A stretch of DNA of 64,000 nucleotides from NCBI RefSeq assembly GCF_901000735.1, contig NC_081541.1:1680595-1744594 (forward strand). The letters run 5' to 3'. Below, piece by piece: positions 45,869 through 58,616 of the stretch. Under the pieces are notes generated by a model. It had not been told where the DNA came from. It saw only the letters and a program-made list of their open reading frames with translations, and searched no databases. Position numbers and translations under genes: made by a program. This DNA is from Corylus avellana. Taxonomy: Eukaryota > Streptophyta > Magnoliopsida > Fagales > Betulaceae. The first letter of the stretch is position 1, and every line of letters starts with the position of its first letter.

Positions 45869-47740
45869 GGAAAAGAAGAAAATATATTTCTCCCAAAATG
45901 GCTAAGCAGAACAGAACTAGCAGTTTGTTGAAAAATTCAAGACGTACCCGCTGAGCCACACGCGTCTTTATTTTTTCAATGTTAATGTTAACAGTCGACA
46001 CTTTCAACATCTTGATCATGTTTTTGTTTTTCTAGTCATCTTAATTTGTACCTCCTTTTCCCCATGTTTTTCTTTACACAATAAATACATCAAGCTAGTT
46101 TTATTTTTGGATGTCTTTATTACTTCTTCATATTAAATTTTCTTTTTTAATCTTTAATTGTATAAGGTTTAGAGTTTAGGGATTACGCATTGAGCCTCAT
46201 ATAATTATTGAATTTTAAAATGAAAAAGAAAAGAAAAAGGAAAAGGAAAGGGATAGGTCTGAAGTGAGACGCAGCTGCACAACACGTACGGAATAATGAA
46301 GTGCCGAAAAAGTGGGAATAACAAATCAACGGTAGTGGGCAAAGCTACAACCTGGTACCCCTATCAATGGTAGTTTTTTCTTAAAATTTACGAAGACAAG
46401 TCAAAAGAATGGAAATTGGAAATAGCTCTAGCATTATTGTACGAAATGAGATGCCGGGCCTCTCTCACTTGTCAAAATGGACCGGGGGTGGGGGACTTGG
46501 CCTGCAATATTGTACACTTCACCTTTACAATCTGTAATTATTGTGATGGAAAATGCTACATTTTTTAAATTTTCTTCTTAAAATTTTTTTTAAAATAATA
46601 TATCACAATTTTATAAAATTATTATTTTCAAAAATGCGCTATTATCCTTTAAAATGGTGACAAATCATTTAAGAATCAATTTTTAGATAAATTTGTTGAT
46701 AAATATAGTATTTCTCTAATATGATTATGATTGCATGTAATAGGGCCAAGTTTTCAATTGGCAACTAAAAACTACTACCAAAAAGTTTTTAATTGCAAAG
46801 AGATAAGTACGAAAATACTACGTACTACCTTCTAATATTATTGACAAGTGGTAAATTCATTTAACAGTTCCTAATCATGACAAGTGGTAAATTCATTTAG
46901 AAGTTCCTAATCATGCAGTATTCTACAATAATATATAAATATTTTGATGATGAAGAATCTCGCCTTCCAAATCAGTGTTATTTTGTGTATCCATCCTTAA
47001 AGTTATGTTGGTTTGTTTATCATAAAAAATAAAAAAAAATAAAAAAAAATAAACCTTTAGACTTGTGCAACACGGCTTTACCACACAGATCAGGTAAGTC
47101 AAGACTTCGCTGCGAAAAGTAACTTTAAAGAATTATTTTTTCTCAAAACAAAAATAAAAAGTCAAACTTTAAACTTCAAAGCATTTTGTCCTTTTGCCCT
47201 TGAGACAACCTTTTGTGCATTTTGGTCGAGGGCATTACGCATTTTTGTCCTCCATCTGTCCTATCACTTCAGCCATGCATGCATAACGACGTCAATTAGA
47301 AAATTGCACAACGACTTATGGACACAGGACACATATCTCAATCGCCTTTGCCTCAATCTCCACGAATATAAGTAATTCTAGAAGCCATCACATCATATTA
47401 ACAGGCCTTAAGCCTAACTTCCATGCGGAGGGGGCGAATATTTGGGTTGCTAAGTCCAATGAGATATCCACATCTCAATAATACTCAATGTTGGGTTTAG
47501 TTATAGGAAAAATGTAAATTCAGTCCCCATTGTTTATTTGATTTGTAATTAGTTCTATTTATTATCAAAATAAACTCGAAGATTTTTGAGGTATGTCAAA
47601 AAAAAATTTAATTCCTCCAGCCAAATTCTGTGTACAAATTTAACAGATTTCGATAACGTAAAATGCTAGAGTCATTAAAATTGTGACACGTGTCCTATTT
47701 AAGTAAGTTTCAAACTAACGAAATTTGTTTAATTAGTGGA
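45869..47740 (+). other. 3' flank of CNGC unit F
   Basis: No gene is seen. It is nearly the same as 58232-60117 after copy H and contains the uninterrupted target of the LINE found at 35405-41466. Confidence 0.65.
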
Positions 47741-47840
47741 NNNNNNNNNNNNNNNNNNNNNNNNNNNNNNNNNNNNNNNNNNNNNNNNNNNNNNNNNNNN
47801 NNNNNNNNNNNNNNNNNNNNNNNNNNNNNNNNNNNNNNNN
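47741..47840. other. Assembly gap, 100 N
   Basis: Exactly 100 N between the 3' flank of unit F and a pyrimidine-rich repeat that leads into a CACTA end. Confidence 0.99.
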
Positions 47841-48000
47841 CTTCTTCTTCTCTTCTCCCTTCTTTTTCTTCTACTTCTCTTCTTCTTCTTCTCTTCTCCC
47901 TTCTTTTTCTTTTTCTTTTACTTCTCTTCTTCTTCTCTTCTCCCTTTCTTTTTCTTCTTCTCTTCTCCTTTTCTTTTTCTTCTCCTTCTTCTGCTTTCTT
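47841..48000 (+). repeat. TTC/CT-rich low-complexity tract
   Basis: About 160 bases of CTTCTTCTTCTCTTCTCCC-type repeats directly after the gap. Serine/leucine or lysine/glutamate frames across it are artefacts. Confidence 0.9.
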
Positions 48001-48099
48001 TGATCTGCCGTGGAGAGAGAGAGGAGAGGAGAGAGATCAGAAAGTGTAGGGAAAATAAATGAGGAGAGAAGAATAAAAAGAGAAAAAAATTGAGGGAAA

Positions 48100-48498
48100 A
48101 TAAGAAGTGTTTCAAATTTCAAAAATCCGCCCCAAATTTTTTTTTTCTTTCCTGATGCTCTATTTTTGGTGCGTCAGAAAATTCTGATGTGTCTAATTGG
48201 CCCGTCAGAATTTTCTGACGTGCCAAATTGGAGCGTCAGAATTTTCTGAAGCACCAAATTGAAGCGTCAGAAAATTCTGACGCTCCAATTTGGCGCGTCA
48301 GAATTTTCTGATGCATCAAATTGGAGCGTCAGAAAATTCTGACGCGCCAAACTGGCGCATCAAAATTTTCTTACGTGCTATTTCAACACGTCAGAAAATT
48401 CTGACGTGCTATTTTTAGCACGTCAGAAAAATATTTTCTGACGTGGCAAAAAGTATTTACTGTTTGCCACGTCAGAAAATTGTTATTTTTTTGTAGTG
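48100..48498. mobile_element. Right end of a CACTA transposon
   Basis: It ends TTTTTTTGTAGTG, the complement of the CACTA terminal motif, at 48498. The 300 bases inside are subterminal repeats alternating GCGTCAGAAAATTCTGACG and CCAAATTGG, many of them palindromic. The bases after the end (CTACTAGG) fit a 3-bp CTA target duplication in the copia sequence seen uninterrupted at about 16910-16925. The left end is missing at the gap. Confidence 0.82.
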
Positions 48499-50662
48499 CT
48501 ACTAGGTCCCCATCATATCCTTTTCCCTCAAGCTCCCCATCAGTTGACTCCATCCTATATTACCACTCGTCCACTCACATTCCACCCCCACATCAGACGC
48601 CTCCCTCCCAACCATTTATACCTCCTTCTACTTCAATTCAACCCCTACATCCCATGACTACTAGGTCCCGCACAGGCTCCATTAAACCCAAGACCTTCCC
48701 CGATTATACCCTTCACTATTGTACCAAACATCCTTTCAAAGCCTTGAGTGCTGTCTTTCCCGAGATTAAGGCCACCCGTTTCAACCAAGCCAACTTAGCA
48801 CCTGAATGGCGTTTGGCTATGTAGCAAGAGTATGAGGCCCTTATAAAAAATGGCACCTGGACTTTATGTCCAAAACCTGATCCGCAGTAAATGGGTTTAT
48901 AAAATTAAAAGAAAACCTGATGGCACTATCGACAGATTTAAAGCCCGTCTTGTGGCTAAAGGATTTGATCAGAGAAGTGGCATTGACTACACTGAGACAT
49001 TCAGTCCAGTGATTAAACTAGCTACTATCCGACTTGTACTGGCTCTTGCTGTTTAATTTGACTGGAACATCAAGCAACTCGATGTCTCAAATGCCTTTTT
49101 GCATGGTACTCTCAATGAAGATGTCTTTATGGAGCAACCTCAAGGATTTATGGATCCCCATCACCCTACCTTTGTTTGCAAACTCCATAAGGCCTTATAT
49201 GGCCTTAAGCAAGCACCTCAGGCATGGTTCAATCGACTATCTCTTTCTTTGCAGCATCTAGGTTTTGTGGGCTCCTTGGTTGATTCCTCACTTTTTATTT
49301 TTCAATCAAATAATGTTGTAATTTTCTTACTTGTTTACGTTGATGATATCTTAGTCACAGAAAATAACAAGGCTGCCATTTCATCCCTCATCCATGCTCT
49401 ACAACAAAAATTTCCTTTAAAGGACCTTGGTGACTTAACGTTTTTCTCAGGTATTGAGGTTGCTCGCACTCCCACTCAGCTCCATCTACGACAAACCAAG
49501 TACATCACAGATCTCCTTCACAAAACTGGAATGGTTGGAGCAAAGCCTTACTCAGCTCCATGTGTGTCACACTCATAGCTTTCTTCCTCAGCTGGCGACC
49601 CCCTACCCCACCCCAGCATCTATAGTCAGGTAGTCAGTGCCTTACAATATTGTACTCTTACTCGACCTGACATCGCCTACTCTGTTAATCAACTCTGTCA
49701 ACATTTACACTCTCCAACCACTCTACATTGGATAGCTACTAAGTGAGTCCTTCGCTACCTGAAGGGTACGCCCAATCATTTTCTTCGTTTTTCAAAAGGC
49801 CCACACTATTTAGCGACTTTTTGTGACTATGATTGGGCTGGTAACCCAGATGATCGCCGATCCACAACCGGCTTTGGTGTTTTCTTTGGCCCGTCTTTGA
49901 TCCCTTGGTGTGCAAAGAAGCAACATATCGTGTCTCGTTCCTCTATTGAAGCCGAATAAAGAGCTTTGGCCATGCTCACTGCCGAACTTTATTGGCTCTG
50001 TATGCTCTTTAAGGAACTCCATGTTCCCTTGCCAATTGTTCCTAAAATATGGTGTGACAATCTCGGTGCCTTAGCTCTTGCCTCCAATCCCGTTTATCAT
50101 GCCTAGACAAAGCATATTGAACTGGATTACCATTTTATCCGCGAGAAGGTTCTCAATAAAGATATCTCAATGCACTATTTGTCCACTCATGACCAACTCG
50201 CTGATATCTTTACCAAAGGTCTCACCTCCTCTCGTTTCCTTTTTCTTCGTGACAAGATTATGGTGCTTAGCTCCTCCATTAGCTTGCGGGGGGCTGTAAG
50301 CAAGTACACTATGATTCTAGCTCATGGTACATACACACAACACTAATCACGGGATCCCACGACAACTGTATAATGTTCAAGGTGTTACTCTTCTCCAACA
50401 GCTATAAGGAGATTCTCCTCTAACAACTATATGAAACTTATTTTCTTGTGAGCTCTACCTAACGGCTCCTTCCATATATTGCACAATGCGTATCTATTCA
50501 TATGTACGGATATCCATTCCTTTCATATGTATATACGGTCATAACTAGTTCCCATATATGAGCACTTGTCATGTATAATGTAAGACCAACACTGTAATCA
50601 TATATTATAAATAAGACAACATGGACCTCCAAAATATTCAAGGGAGCATCCATTTATTTTCA
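48499..50662 (+). mobile_element. 3' part of the copia element, duplicated copy
   Basis: It matches 16913-19079: the serine/proline-rich linker, reverse transcriptase (YVDDILV at about 49340), RNase H (TTGFGVFFG) and the 3' LTR. It carries stops shared with the other copy plus private ones, such as a TAA within IEAE at about 49957. It has the same right flank (TTAATCAGATCA), so it is a segmental copy and not a second insertion. Its 5' part is cut by the CACTA end. Confidence 0.92.
50295..50662 (+). repeat. 3' LTR of duplicated copia fragment
   Basis: 368 bp, close to 18712-19079, followed by TTAAT. Confidence 0.92.
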
Positions 50663-50667
50663 TTAAT

Positions 50668-51021
50668 CAGATCAGTTGACACTTCACCATATTTCAGGAA
50701 TAAATATCAATTTCTCTTCATTTTAAATATTAGAATGGATTTCTTGCCATATTTTTCACCATATTTTTCAATATAATAGATAGATATTATTCATATTAAG
50801 TATTGTCTTATTTAACCAACCTCAAACCATTGTAATTAATTACATGGGGGAAGTCCAGAGATAAGAAGTCAAAGTAAAAAGAAGAATAAAAAATCAAACC
50901 TTAGTAAAACTTGCACGTTGATCAAAACCTCGATATTGAGGTTCCGCAAGATAAGCCAATTACTCTCCTCCTATTTTTTTTTTTTTTTAATTAATTAATT
51001 TTTTTTTATTATTATTATTAT
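50668..51021 (-). other. 3' flank of CNGC unit G (inverted)
   Basis: Duplicate of 19085-19440. No gene is seen. Confidence 0.55.
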
Positions 51022-51635
51022 TGTTATAACAGTTTTCAACACTGTAAATGCGCTTTCTTTGGGGTCTTCAATACGTCGTCGTCTAGCACTCCAAATCACT
51101 ACAATAAAGCAATATTGGCAAAGTGGTTCTCTGAAGAACCAGGGACACTCCGATGCCAAAATTAGAAAGTTTCTAAGAGAAATATTGCACTTCAACGCAC
51201 AATAATTCAATACGCTCAAAGCGACTAATTAAGCTCTGAGAGAGAATATGAGAAGATAGTAGATTATTCAAGATCTGAGAGAATATTTCATCCTCCTCTA
51301 GTATCTTGTGTAGGGGCCTATTTATAGGGCTGGGCTGTAGAAGTAGGCTTGAACTAGCTCTTCTTATTTGAGTTTATTGGGAGTCCATAGTTGAGATAGA
51401 ACTCAACAGCTATCATGTAGAAATAAACCTTCAACAGATATTATGTAGAGATAATCTTGAGTAGTCATCTTGTAGAGATAAGTATGACGTCTTTATTCCA
51501 ATATTATTTTAATTAGAATATAAGACTATTAATTAATTAAATAGCCCTTGCTATTTAATTAATATCTTTATGGACCATTCCTTGGCCATTGGGCCCAGAA
51601 TTTGGTGGGCTTGTAGTGTGAATTTATTCCCAACA
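51022..51635 (-). repeat. LTR (614 bp), minus strand, duplicate
   Basis: The same LTR as 19441-20054 in the duplicated segment, followed at 51636 by the same purine-rich complement. Confidence 0.75.
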
Positions 51636-52830
51636 GTTACCCCCCAATTCCCTTAGCCAAGGTACTTGAGTAATGGGAATTTAGTCAAAGCCTTCTAACA
51701 GCTTGTTGTTTTACTTTTTTCGAGACTCGTGTCTCCCTAGTGAGTGTGCTTTGAGCTTGCCAGTTGAAGCTCTTCAGCTCTGTTTTTGGCATCGCCTGAG
51801 TTCCCGGGAGCACCCCCCAGCCCTATCCTTTGCCCGGAGGTTAAATCCGTCCTAGTTCCGAGATACCCGAGGATCATGCCCAGGTCTCTCTCCATGTCGT
51901 CAAGATAATCCAAATCTGCACAATAACCTTTAAGCCTTAATTTATAAGTCTTTCGACAAACTAACCTTTGTTCCCCGTTCGCCTTGGGGTAATTTCTTGT
52001 TTTTGTCCAAGGTTTTCTCTTTGTCTCTTTGTTGTCGAGAGCACCCCCAACTCTTTCCTTTGCCCGGAGGTTAAGTCTGTCATATCCTTGAGACACCCGA
52101 GGATCATGCCCAGTTCTCTCTCAAATGCCTGTTTTGACAAACTAGGCTCCGAACCTACGTAATAATCTCCAAACAATAATTCACAAGCCTTTCAATAAAC
52201 TAACCTTTGTTCCCGATTCGCCTTGGGGTGATTCATTGTTTTTGTCCAAGGTTTTCTCCTTATCTCTGTGAATCTTCTAGTTTTTGTCCAAGGTTTTCTC
52301 ATTGTCTCCAGGAATAAACCTGTACAATAATCTACTAATAATGATTTATAAGTTTTTCAACAGACTAACATTTTGCTCCCTGTTAGTCTTGGGTTTTTGG
52401 CTAGGGTTTTCTCCTTGTCTCTGGGCATGCTTATTGTTTTTTACCGGGTTATCTCTTGTTAATTGTTTTTGCCCAAGGTTGTCTTGTTTTTTACTGGGTT
52501 GTCTCCCGTTACTTGTTTTTACCCAAGGTTGTCTCCTTGTTGCTGGGGATGAGTCTTCTTGTTTATTGCCCGGGTTGTCTCCTTGTCCTTGGTTTAGACG
52601 GTTGTCTCACTATTCTTGTTTTTGCCCAAGGATTTTTCCTTGTCCTTGTTTGTTGCCAGGTTGTCTCTCGTTGATTGTTTTTACCCAAGGTTTTCTCCTT
52701 GTCCTTATTTTAGAGGGTTGTCTCCCTATTCTTGTTTTTGCCCAAAGTTTTTTCCTTGTCTTTGGTGGTGACATATCTGGGGGTGACATACCCGGTTCTT
52801 CTTTGACATATCTGGGGAAAAAAGAAAAAA
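51636..52830 (-). repeat. Minisatellite-rich LTR interior, duplicate
   Basis: Duplicate of 20055-21290 with scattered substitutions. The long hydrophobic plus-strand frame (52284-52865) follows the repeat unit and has no domain. Confidence 0.6.
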
Positions 52831-54118
52831 AAAGAAAAGGAAAGGAGAATACTACTTCCACTTAAAAGCAAAATGGAAAAAGTAGTAATATACTAGATGA
52901 TTTTGAGAAGGAGCTGGGCTAGCTCATAGGGAGTTGTAGTATTTAAAAATGGGGATTTTGTTGCGGTATTTTTAGAAAATTGATATTTTTGTATTTCTCA
53001 ATTTGCTTTGAACTCAAGTTTTGAGGCATAAACATGAGTGCTGTAATCTCTATTTTATTATACTGGATCAGATTTGTTATGTTGTTGGGAATAAATTCAC
53101 ACTACAAGCCCACCAAATTCTAGGCCCAATGGCCACGGATAGGCCCATGAAGATATTAATTAAATAGCAAGGACTATTTAATTAATTAATACTCTTATAT
53201 TCCAATTAGGATAATATTGGAATAAAGACGTCCTACTTATCTCTACATGATATCTGTTGAAGGTTTATCTTTACATGATAGCTGTTGAGTTCTATCTCAA
53301 CTTTGGACTTTCAAATCAATTCAAATAAGAAGATCCAGTCCAAGTCTACTTCATCTCTCCGAGCCTATAAATAGACCCCGACACAAGGTACTAAGATATC
53401 TTGAATACTGAAATATCCACACACATATTATTGAGCATATTGAATTATTGTGCGCCGAAGCACAATATATCTCTTAGGAATTTTCTGACTTTGGCATCGG
53501 AGTGTTCCCGGTTCCCCGGGAACCCCCTTACAATATTGCCTTTTTTGTAGTGATTTGGAGTGCACGACGACGTATTGAAGATCCCGAAGAAAGCGCATCT
53601 ACCGTGTTGAAAACTGTTCTAACAGTGTAATATTTTTTAATCTATACTTAGAAGTTTTTCATGCATGTAAATTTGACGTTTACTTGTGTGTTGCTCTCTT
53701 GATATTTAATTAATTGCTTGTGTGATTTGTTCTACTTATTATTTGAATCATTAATTAAATGCACACAGTAGTTTAGCCTTCCATGATCATAATTGATCGA
53801 TATATACCTGCCGCAATCCAAGGATTATATATAAATGCTTGAATGCTAATTACCAAAGCCTCACAATTCATCATAAATGGAATAGGATTTTATCCATTTG
53901 AAATGAAATGGATAGTATCCAAGGTCATTATTTAAAATTTGTTTTTCTAACTGTGTATATAAACAAATCTTTGAAAAAAAAAAATTGAATCATGTATAAC
54001 TCTGTATATATTAGAAAAATTCTTAAAATTTGAGAAAAACGTGACTTATTAAAGCAAAACAGAAATAAGAATTAAAAAAAAAAAAAAAAAAAAATTAAGA
54101 TGAGATAATCAAACTTAC
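52831..54118 (-). other. Intron 3 remnant of copy G, split by a solo LTR
   Basis: Duplicate of 21291-22042 except for the 542-bp solo LTR at 53083-53624. No coding sequence is seen. Confidence 0.65.
53083..53624 (+). mobile_element. Solo LTR inserted in intron 3 of copy G
   Basis: It begins TGTTGGGAATAAATTCACAC and ends TGTTCTAACA, the same family as the minus-strand LTRs at 19441 and 51022. Copy C reads straight through the site (GTTATGTAATAT at about 21530). The short flanks (TATGT; GTGT before AATAT) are an imperfect duplication. The insertion therefore happened after the C/G duplication. Confidence 0.85.
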
Positions 54119-54985
54119 ATGACTGGGAAGGATATATAAAAAAATATTGAATGCAGCTTTAATCCATACTCTTTTATAGAGTTTACTGGAACTTTTGATA
54201 TGTTTTTTCTATGATAGGTAGATTCGAAGAACTCTTGGCACATATTGCAGGAGAACAAAGAGGTTTATGACCTTCCTTATGTCCAAAAAGTTGGAGCTTG
54301 TCGACATTTGTGTATAAGTAATTGGAACTAAAACCTGGACAAATTACGAGCAGCATGCGTAAGATGTACTTAATACAGGAAAAGAAATTGCTGAAAAAGA
54401 AACCCACAAACCAAATTGCTGAATTATCTTTGCTTCAAGCACTGCAAGCCCCTTAATTAAGTGCATACAAATAATAAGCAAGCTGAGTTATCTTTACTTC
54501 ATGATAGAATTATTCTCTTTGCATCGTTAAAGCACTTGAAAAATTAAAAAATTCACAAAAAATTCACAAAAAAAAAAAAAAAACAGTTTAGAAGCATAAA
54601 GTTCTCCCTTACTTGTGGGAGTGGAAGAATAGCGAGGATGTCAATTGGAAAGTACGTCCTTAAATACCTCTTCACTATTTGCCGAGGCTGCCGATCATTT
54701 TGAGCTAACCCAATTTGTCCATTTCTACTACCAAAGTATCTGAAAATGATATTCCTGACATAAATCATATCGAACACCGATCGGAAAAAAATAGCTGTGA
54801 TCATTAATCTTCTATCTAACGTAAGACACTTGCCATCTTGGTTAATCACAGGAAGGAACAAGAACAAAGGGTCCACATATAGTATTGCAATCCCAAACGA
54901 CACTATAAATATCGCATGCCACTAAACTATGGAAGCTCCCTTTGGGTCATCTTGGCCACCAGATTGATTCTCAGTATCCCAATTC
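54119..54985 (-). pseudogene. CNGC-like copy G, exons 2-3 with stops
   Basis: Minus-strand duplicate of copy C: exon 2 at 54985-54613 and exon 3 at 54334-54119. It shares the TAG stop of exon 3 (after RIYLS) with C. It has its own TAG in exon 2 in place of the lysine codon before WHAIF, and lacks the S2 stop of C. The exon 2 donor reads CACAA|gtaagg in both. Exon 1 and exons 4-7 are absent. Confidence 0.88.
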
Positions 54986-55117
54986 CTGATCGAGTTAACA
55001 GAAATGTTATGAGTTAATAAGTTCTTTATAATTAGCTCGTATTTTTCATTAAATTTGTAGGATTCACATAAATTCACAAATTTAATAGTTGATTTATAAA
55101 ATAAAATGTGCCAAATA

Positions 55118-55217
55118 NNNNNNNNNNNNNNNNNNNNNNNNNNNNNNNNNNNNNNNNNNNNNNNNNNNNNNNNNNNNNNNNNNNNNNNNNNNNNNNNNNN
55201 NNNNNNNNNNNNNNNNN
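55118..55217. other. Assembly gap, 100 N
   Basis: Exactly 100 N. It joins the upstream side of copy G to the middle of a foldback element, two segments that are not adjacent elsewhere in the window. Confidence 0.99.
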
Positions 55218-55687
55218 CGGTGCTCCCTCTCCCTGATCTCCCTCTCTCTCTCTCTCACACACACACACTGGCAGCTGAGAAAAAATTTCTTTGCTGCTGG
55301 TGCTCCCTCTCCCTCTCTCTTTTTCTCTGCTGCCGCCGGTGAGAGAGAGGGGCGCCGGAGAGAGGGAGGAGGAGCTTGGTTCTTACCCGGTGTTTTCTGT
55401 ACCGGACGGCGTCATCTCCGGCTTTCTCTGTTCTGGCCAGCGTCATCTCAGGCGTTGTCTCTGGTGGCGTCTTTGGCAGTGTCTCCGGCTGCAGGTTGGT
55501 TGCTGGGGTGGTTTTTGAGAAAAATATGAAAAAGTTATTCTAAAAGGTGTTTTGTTTTAGGTATTCTAGAAAAAAGATTAAGTGGAACACCATATTTTTG
55601 TTATAGTGTTCCACACTGATATGTCGTCTTCTTATTGGAGGGCACAAAGACTTTGATTTGCACCAAGACCATATAAAAGTTATTCTC
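55218..55687. mobile_element. Foldback Mutator-like element, right half
   Basis: It matches the right half of 43787-44643 and is followed by the same target sequence ATAGTTAAATAC. It is therefore the duplicated copy of that insertion, with the left half lost in the gap. Confidence 0.85.
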
Positions 55688-55789
55688 ATAGTTAAATACT
55701 TTATAATCAAAATATAGCACACTACATCAATAAGATATTAGCTAGTTCTTTTTGTTTTTTGCTTTTTCTTGAAGAAAACAATAGAAAAA

Positions 55790-57070
55790 TGTTAGGGGTG
55801 AACACCAATTTCAGATGCTCCGCGGAATTAATCTACCCCTCTTTGTGCAAATTAAATAATAACGCAATAGCAATATAATAATCAAGCAAACCCACAAGCA
55901 AGACACCAAGATTTTTACGTGGAAACCCTTGCAATGCGAAAGTAAAAACTACGGGACCTAGTCCAATTAAATCTTCCACTATCAACAATAATGAGTTTAC
56001 AATTTGTCTTCCCTAGAGAAATATCTAGAGGTTATCACCACATCAAGAATACATGCATTCTTATATTAAACATAAAATCATCACCTTAAAGTGGATTCCA
56101 ACAAGAATAAAAAAAGATCTCACCAAGTAGGTATTGGCAACCAAGCGATTGGAGAGGAATTCCAACGATCGACACCAGTCAATACGTAACACTCGTCGTC
56201 AGGAGCAATACTCTAAAATTGCATCAAGATCGAACCACAAATGACCTTCCAATCTCTGACGGATGTGAAAAAAAAAAAAAAGGCATAACTTTTTTTTCTT
56301 GTTCTTTTTTTTTTTTTTCTGCCCCTGCGCCGCACTCACTCTTTCTTTCTTCTCTCTTTTTTTTTTTTTTCTTGTCTCACGTCTTATATATATACAACAC
56401 ACAAAAGGGTTTAAAACCCTTTGTTGCTGCCACGTGGTCCCCACATAAAGAGGGACCACTCCAACAAATCTCTCCCTCCCGATTATGTGGGGGGCTCCAC
56501 CAATCCCACCGCGCTTCTGCAAATTTCAAGCTATTGCATAGGCAACGATTTAGTCATCAAATCTGACCCATTATCAGCAGTATAGAGTTTCTCAATCTGT
56601 AACAGCTTATCTTCCAGTGCATCACAAATCCAATGACACTTAACATCGATATGTTTCGATCTTGAATGAAAAGTTGAATTCTTACTAAGATGGATGATAC
56701 TCTGACTGTCACAATAAAGCACATACCTCTCTTGCTGTAGACCCAGTTCTTATAAGAACTTTTTCATCCATAACAATTCTTTAGCCGCTTTAGTAATAGC
56801 TATGTACTCTGCCTCTGTGGTAGACAAAGCAACACACTTCTGCAATCTGGATTGCCATGACACTGCTCCCCCTGAATAAGTAATCAGGTACCCTGAAGTA
56901 GATTTTCTAGAATCAATATCCCCAGCCATATCTGCATCTGTAAACCCATCAAGCACCTGTTGACCACTGCCGAAACACAAACATACTCTTGAAGTACCTC
57001 TAAGATACCTGAGAATCTATTTCACAGCTGCCCAATGTTCTTTGCCAGGATTAGAAATGACTTGAAACAT
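55790..57070 (-). mobile_element. Truncated Tnt1-like copia element, minus strand
   Basis: The 3' LTR (56466-55790 on the minus strand) begins TGTTGGAGTGGTCCC and ends CACCCCTAACA. A polypurine tract (GGGAGGGAGAGATT) precedes it. Upstream on the minus strand is the RNase H end of pol (about 56980-56531). The element stops abruptly near 57070, and unit F shows the same site uninterrupted (about 44730), where GAAAAA runs into ACTATAAAAATAAAA. Confidence 0.85.
56531..56980 (-). pseudogene. copia RNase H fragment
   Basis: This is the C-terminal part of a copia pol polyprotein. FTDADMAGDIDSRKSTSGY, VSWQSRLQKCVALSTTEAEY and, in a second stretch after a break near 56730-56750, YCDSQSIIHLSKN and RSKHIDVKCHWI are the RNase H blocks of Tnt1-type elements. 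There is no reverse transcriptase upstream, so the element is 5'-truncated. Confidence 0.85.
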
Positions 57071-57109
57071 TTAATGGTTGACTAAACTATTAACTCTCTA
57101 TAACAACAG

Positions 57110-57494
57110 CAAAAACTATAAAAATAAAAATAAAATAGAGAATAACATATAAAATCTTTTAGTGTGTATATAGAGAAAAACAGTAACTAAAATAAAAATG
57201 TAAAATTTTAAACTAAATATTTTAGCTACTTTTTCTGAGATGCTCATGGTCATGCATGGGTGAAAATCTCATTGTTTTTTAGCCCTTTTGATCAAGTGGA
57301 CCCTTGGCAGTTAACTAGAAGTCTAGAGCAAGACCGGAGGCGGAGGGAATTATGTAGTATATCACTTACTTTTCTAATATTCCTTAATCATATAATTTGG
57401 CTGGGAAATTTCCAAGTTCCATTTTTTTTTTTTTTTCTGCTTTACCATTCTCTGGCTGACTTGACTTTGTAATTAATGAATATTGAATTAATTA
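57110..57494 (+). promoter_or_regulatory. CNGC upstream block fused to the 3' half of copy H
   Basis: Identical in layout to 44740-45131: the upstream block at about 57203-57478 runs into the middle of exon 6. Confidence 0.6.
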
Positions 57495-58231
57495 CAAAAA
57501 CAAAAGTAGAGTCCTGGATGGCTAGAAACCATCTCCCTCACAATATGAAAGAGTGGATCATCAGCTGCATATGACAGAGATTGAAAGAAAAAAAAGATTT
57601 TGATATGGACAAACTCATCTCTCATCTTTCTAAAGATCTTGTAACAGAGATTAAGCACCATCTTTGTTTACCCTTACTACAAAGAGTGAGTTTTTTTTTG
57701 TTTTTTTTGTTTTTTGTTTACAGTAGTTGAATATCCATACACTCTTCATATAAATAATCATTTCTATAATATTTGGCTTGTTTGCAAGCTAGGTGGTTCC
57801 AAATCTTGAAAATCAAGGTGATCAAAATCTGCTGGAACAGATCGATCTGCGAATCTCTGAAACCAAAGTATTACAATGAGGACATCGACATTCTCCGGGT
57901 GGGAGAACCACTTACGGCGATGGTCTTCACCACGCAAGGTAGTGTATGGTGCTTCAAAACCAGTTATAATGATGAGAATGGTGACGGTGCTGATCATCAG
58001 TCAATTGATAAATTTAAGCTCTACGGAGAAGAACTTCTACAGTGGTTGAACCACTCCCCCTCGCACAAAAAAATGCTCCCAATTACCTCCACCAAAACTG
58101 TCAGAACCCACTCAAAAGTTGAAACCTTTGCTCTAATGGCCAATGACTTGAAACATCTAGTTCCCATGCATGCCCAAGCAGCAGAAGCTACAAAAGGGTT
58201 TGTACAAGGAGTTATGCGACACCTTAATTAA
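57495..58231 (+). pseudogene. CNGC-like copy H, exons 6 (partial) and 7
   Basis: Duplicate of copy F at a constant offset of 12363 bases: exon 6 part at 57495-57685 with the same TGA after IISCI, and exon 7 at 57793-58231 with the same 4-base frame shift. The encoded frames are identical residue for residue over the last 152 codons. That points to a very recent duplication or to duplicated assembly of one locus. Confidence 0.88.
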
Positions 58232-58585
58232 GGAAAAGAAGAAAATATATTTCTCCCAAAATGGCTAAGCAGAACAGAACTAGCAGTTTGTTGAAAAATT
58301 CAAGACGTACCCGCTGAGCCACACGCGTCTTTATTTTTTCAATGTTAATGTTAACAGTCGACACTTTCAACATCTTGATCATGTTTTTGTTTTTCTAGTC
58401 ATCTTAATTTGTACCTCCTTTTCCCCATGTTTTTCTTTACACAATAAATACATCAAGCTAGTTTTATTTTTGGATGTCTTTATTACTTCTTCATATTAAA
58501 TTCTCTTTTTTAATCTTTATTTGTATAAGGTTTAGAGTTTAGGGTTTAGGCATTAACCCTCATATAATTATTGGATTTTAAAATG

Positions 58586-58616
<31 letters not shown>

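Noticed and set aside
47690..48062. Open frames running across the N gap and TTC repeat
   Set aside because: They are created by unknown bases and a pyrimidine repeat. They have no biological support.
48160..48480. Regular repeat array that could suggest a CRISPR
   Set aside because: Plant nuclear context, palindromic repeats without unique spacers, and an adjoining TAGTG end identify CACTA subterminal repeats.
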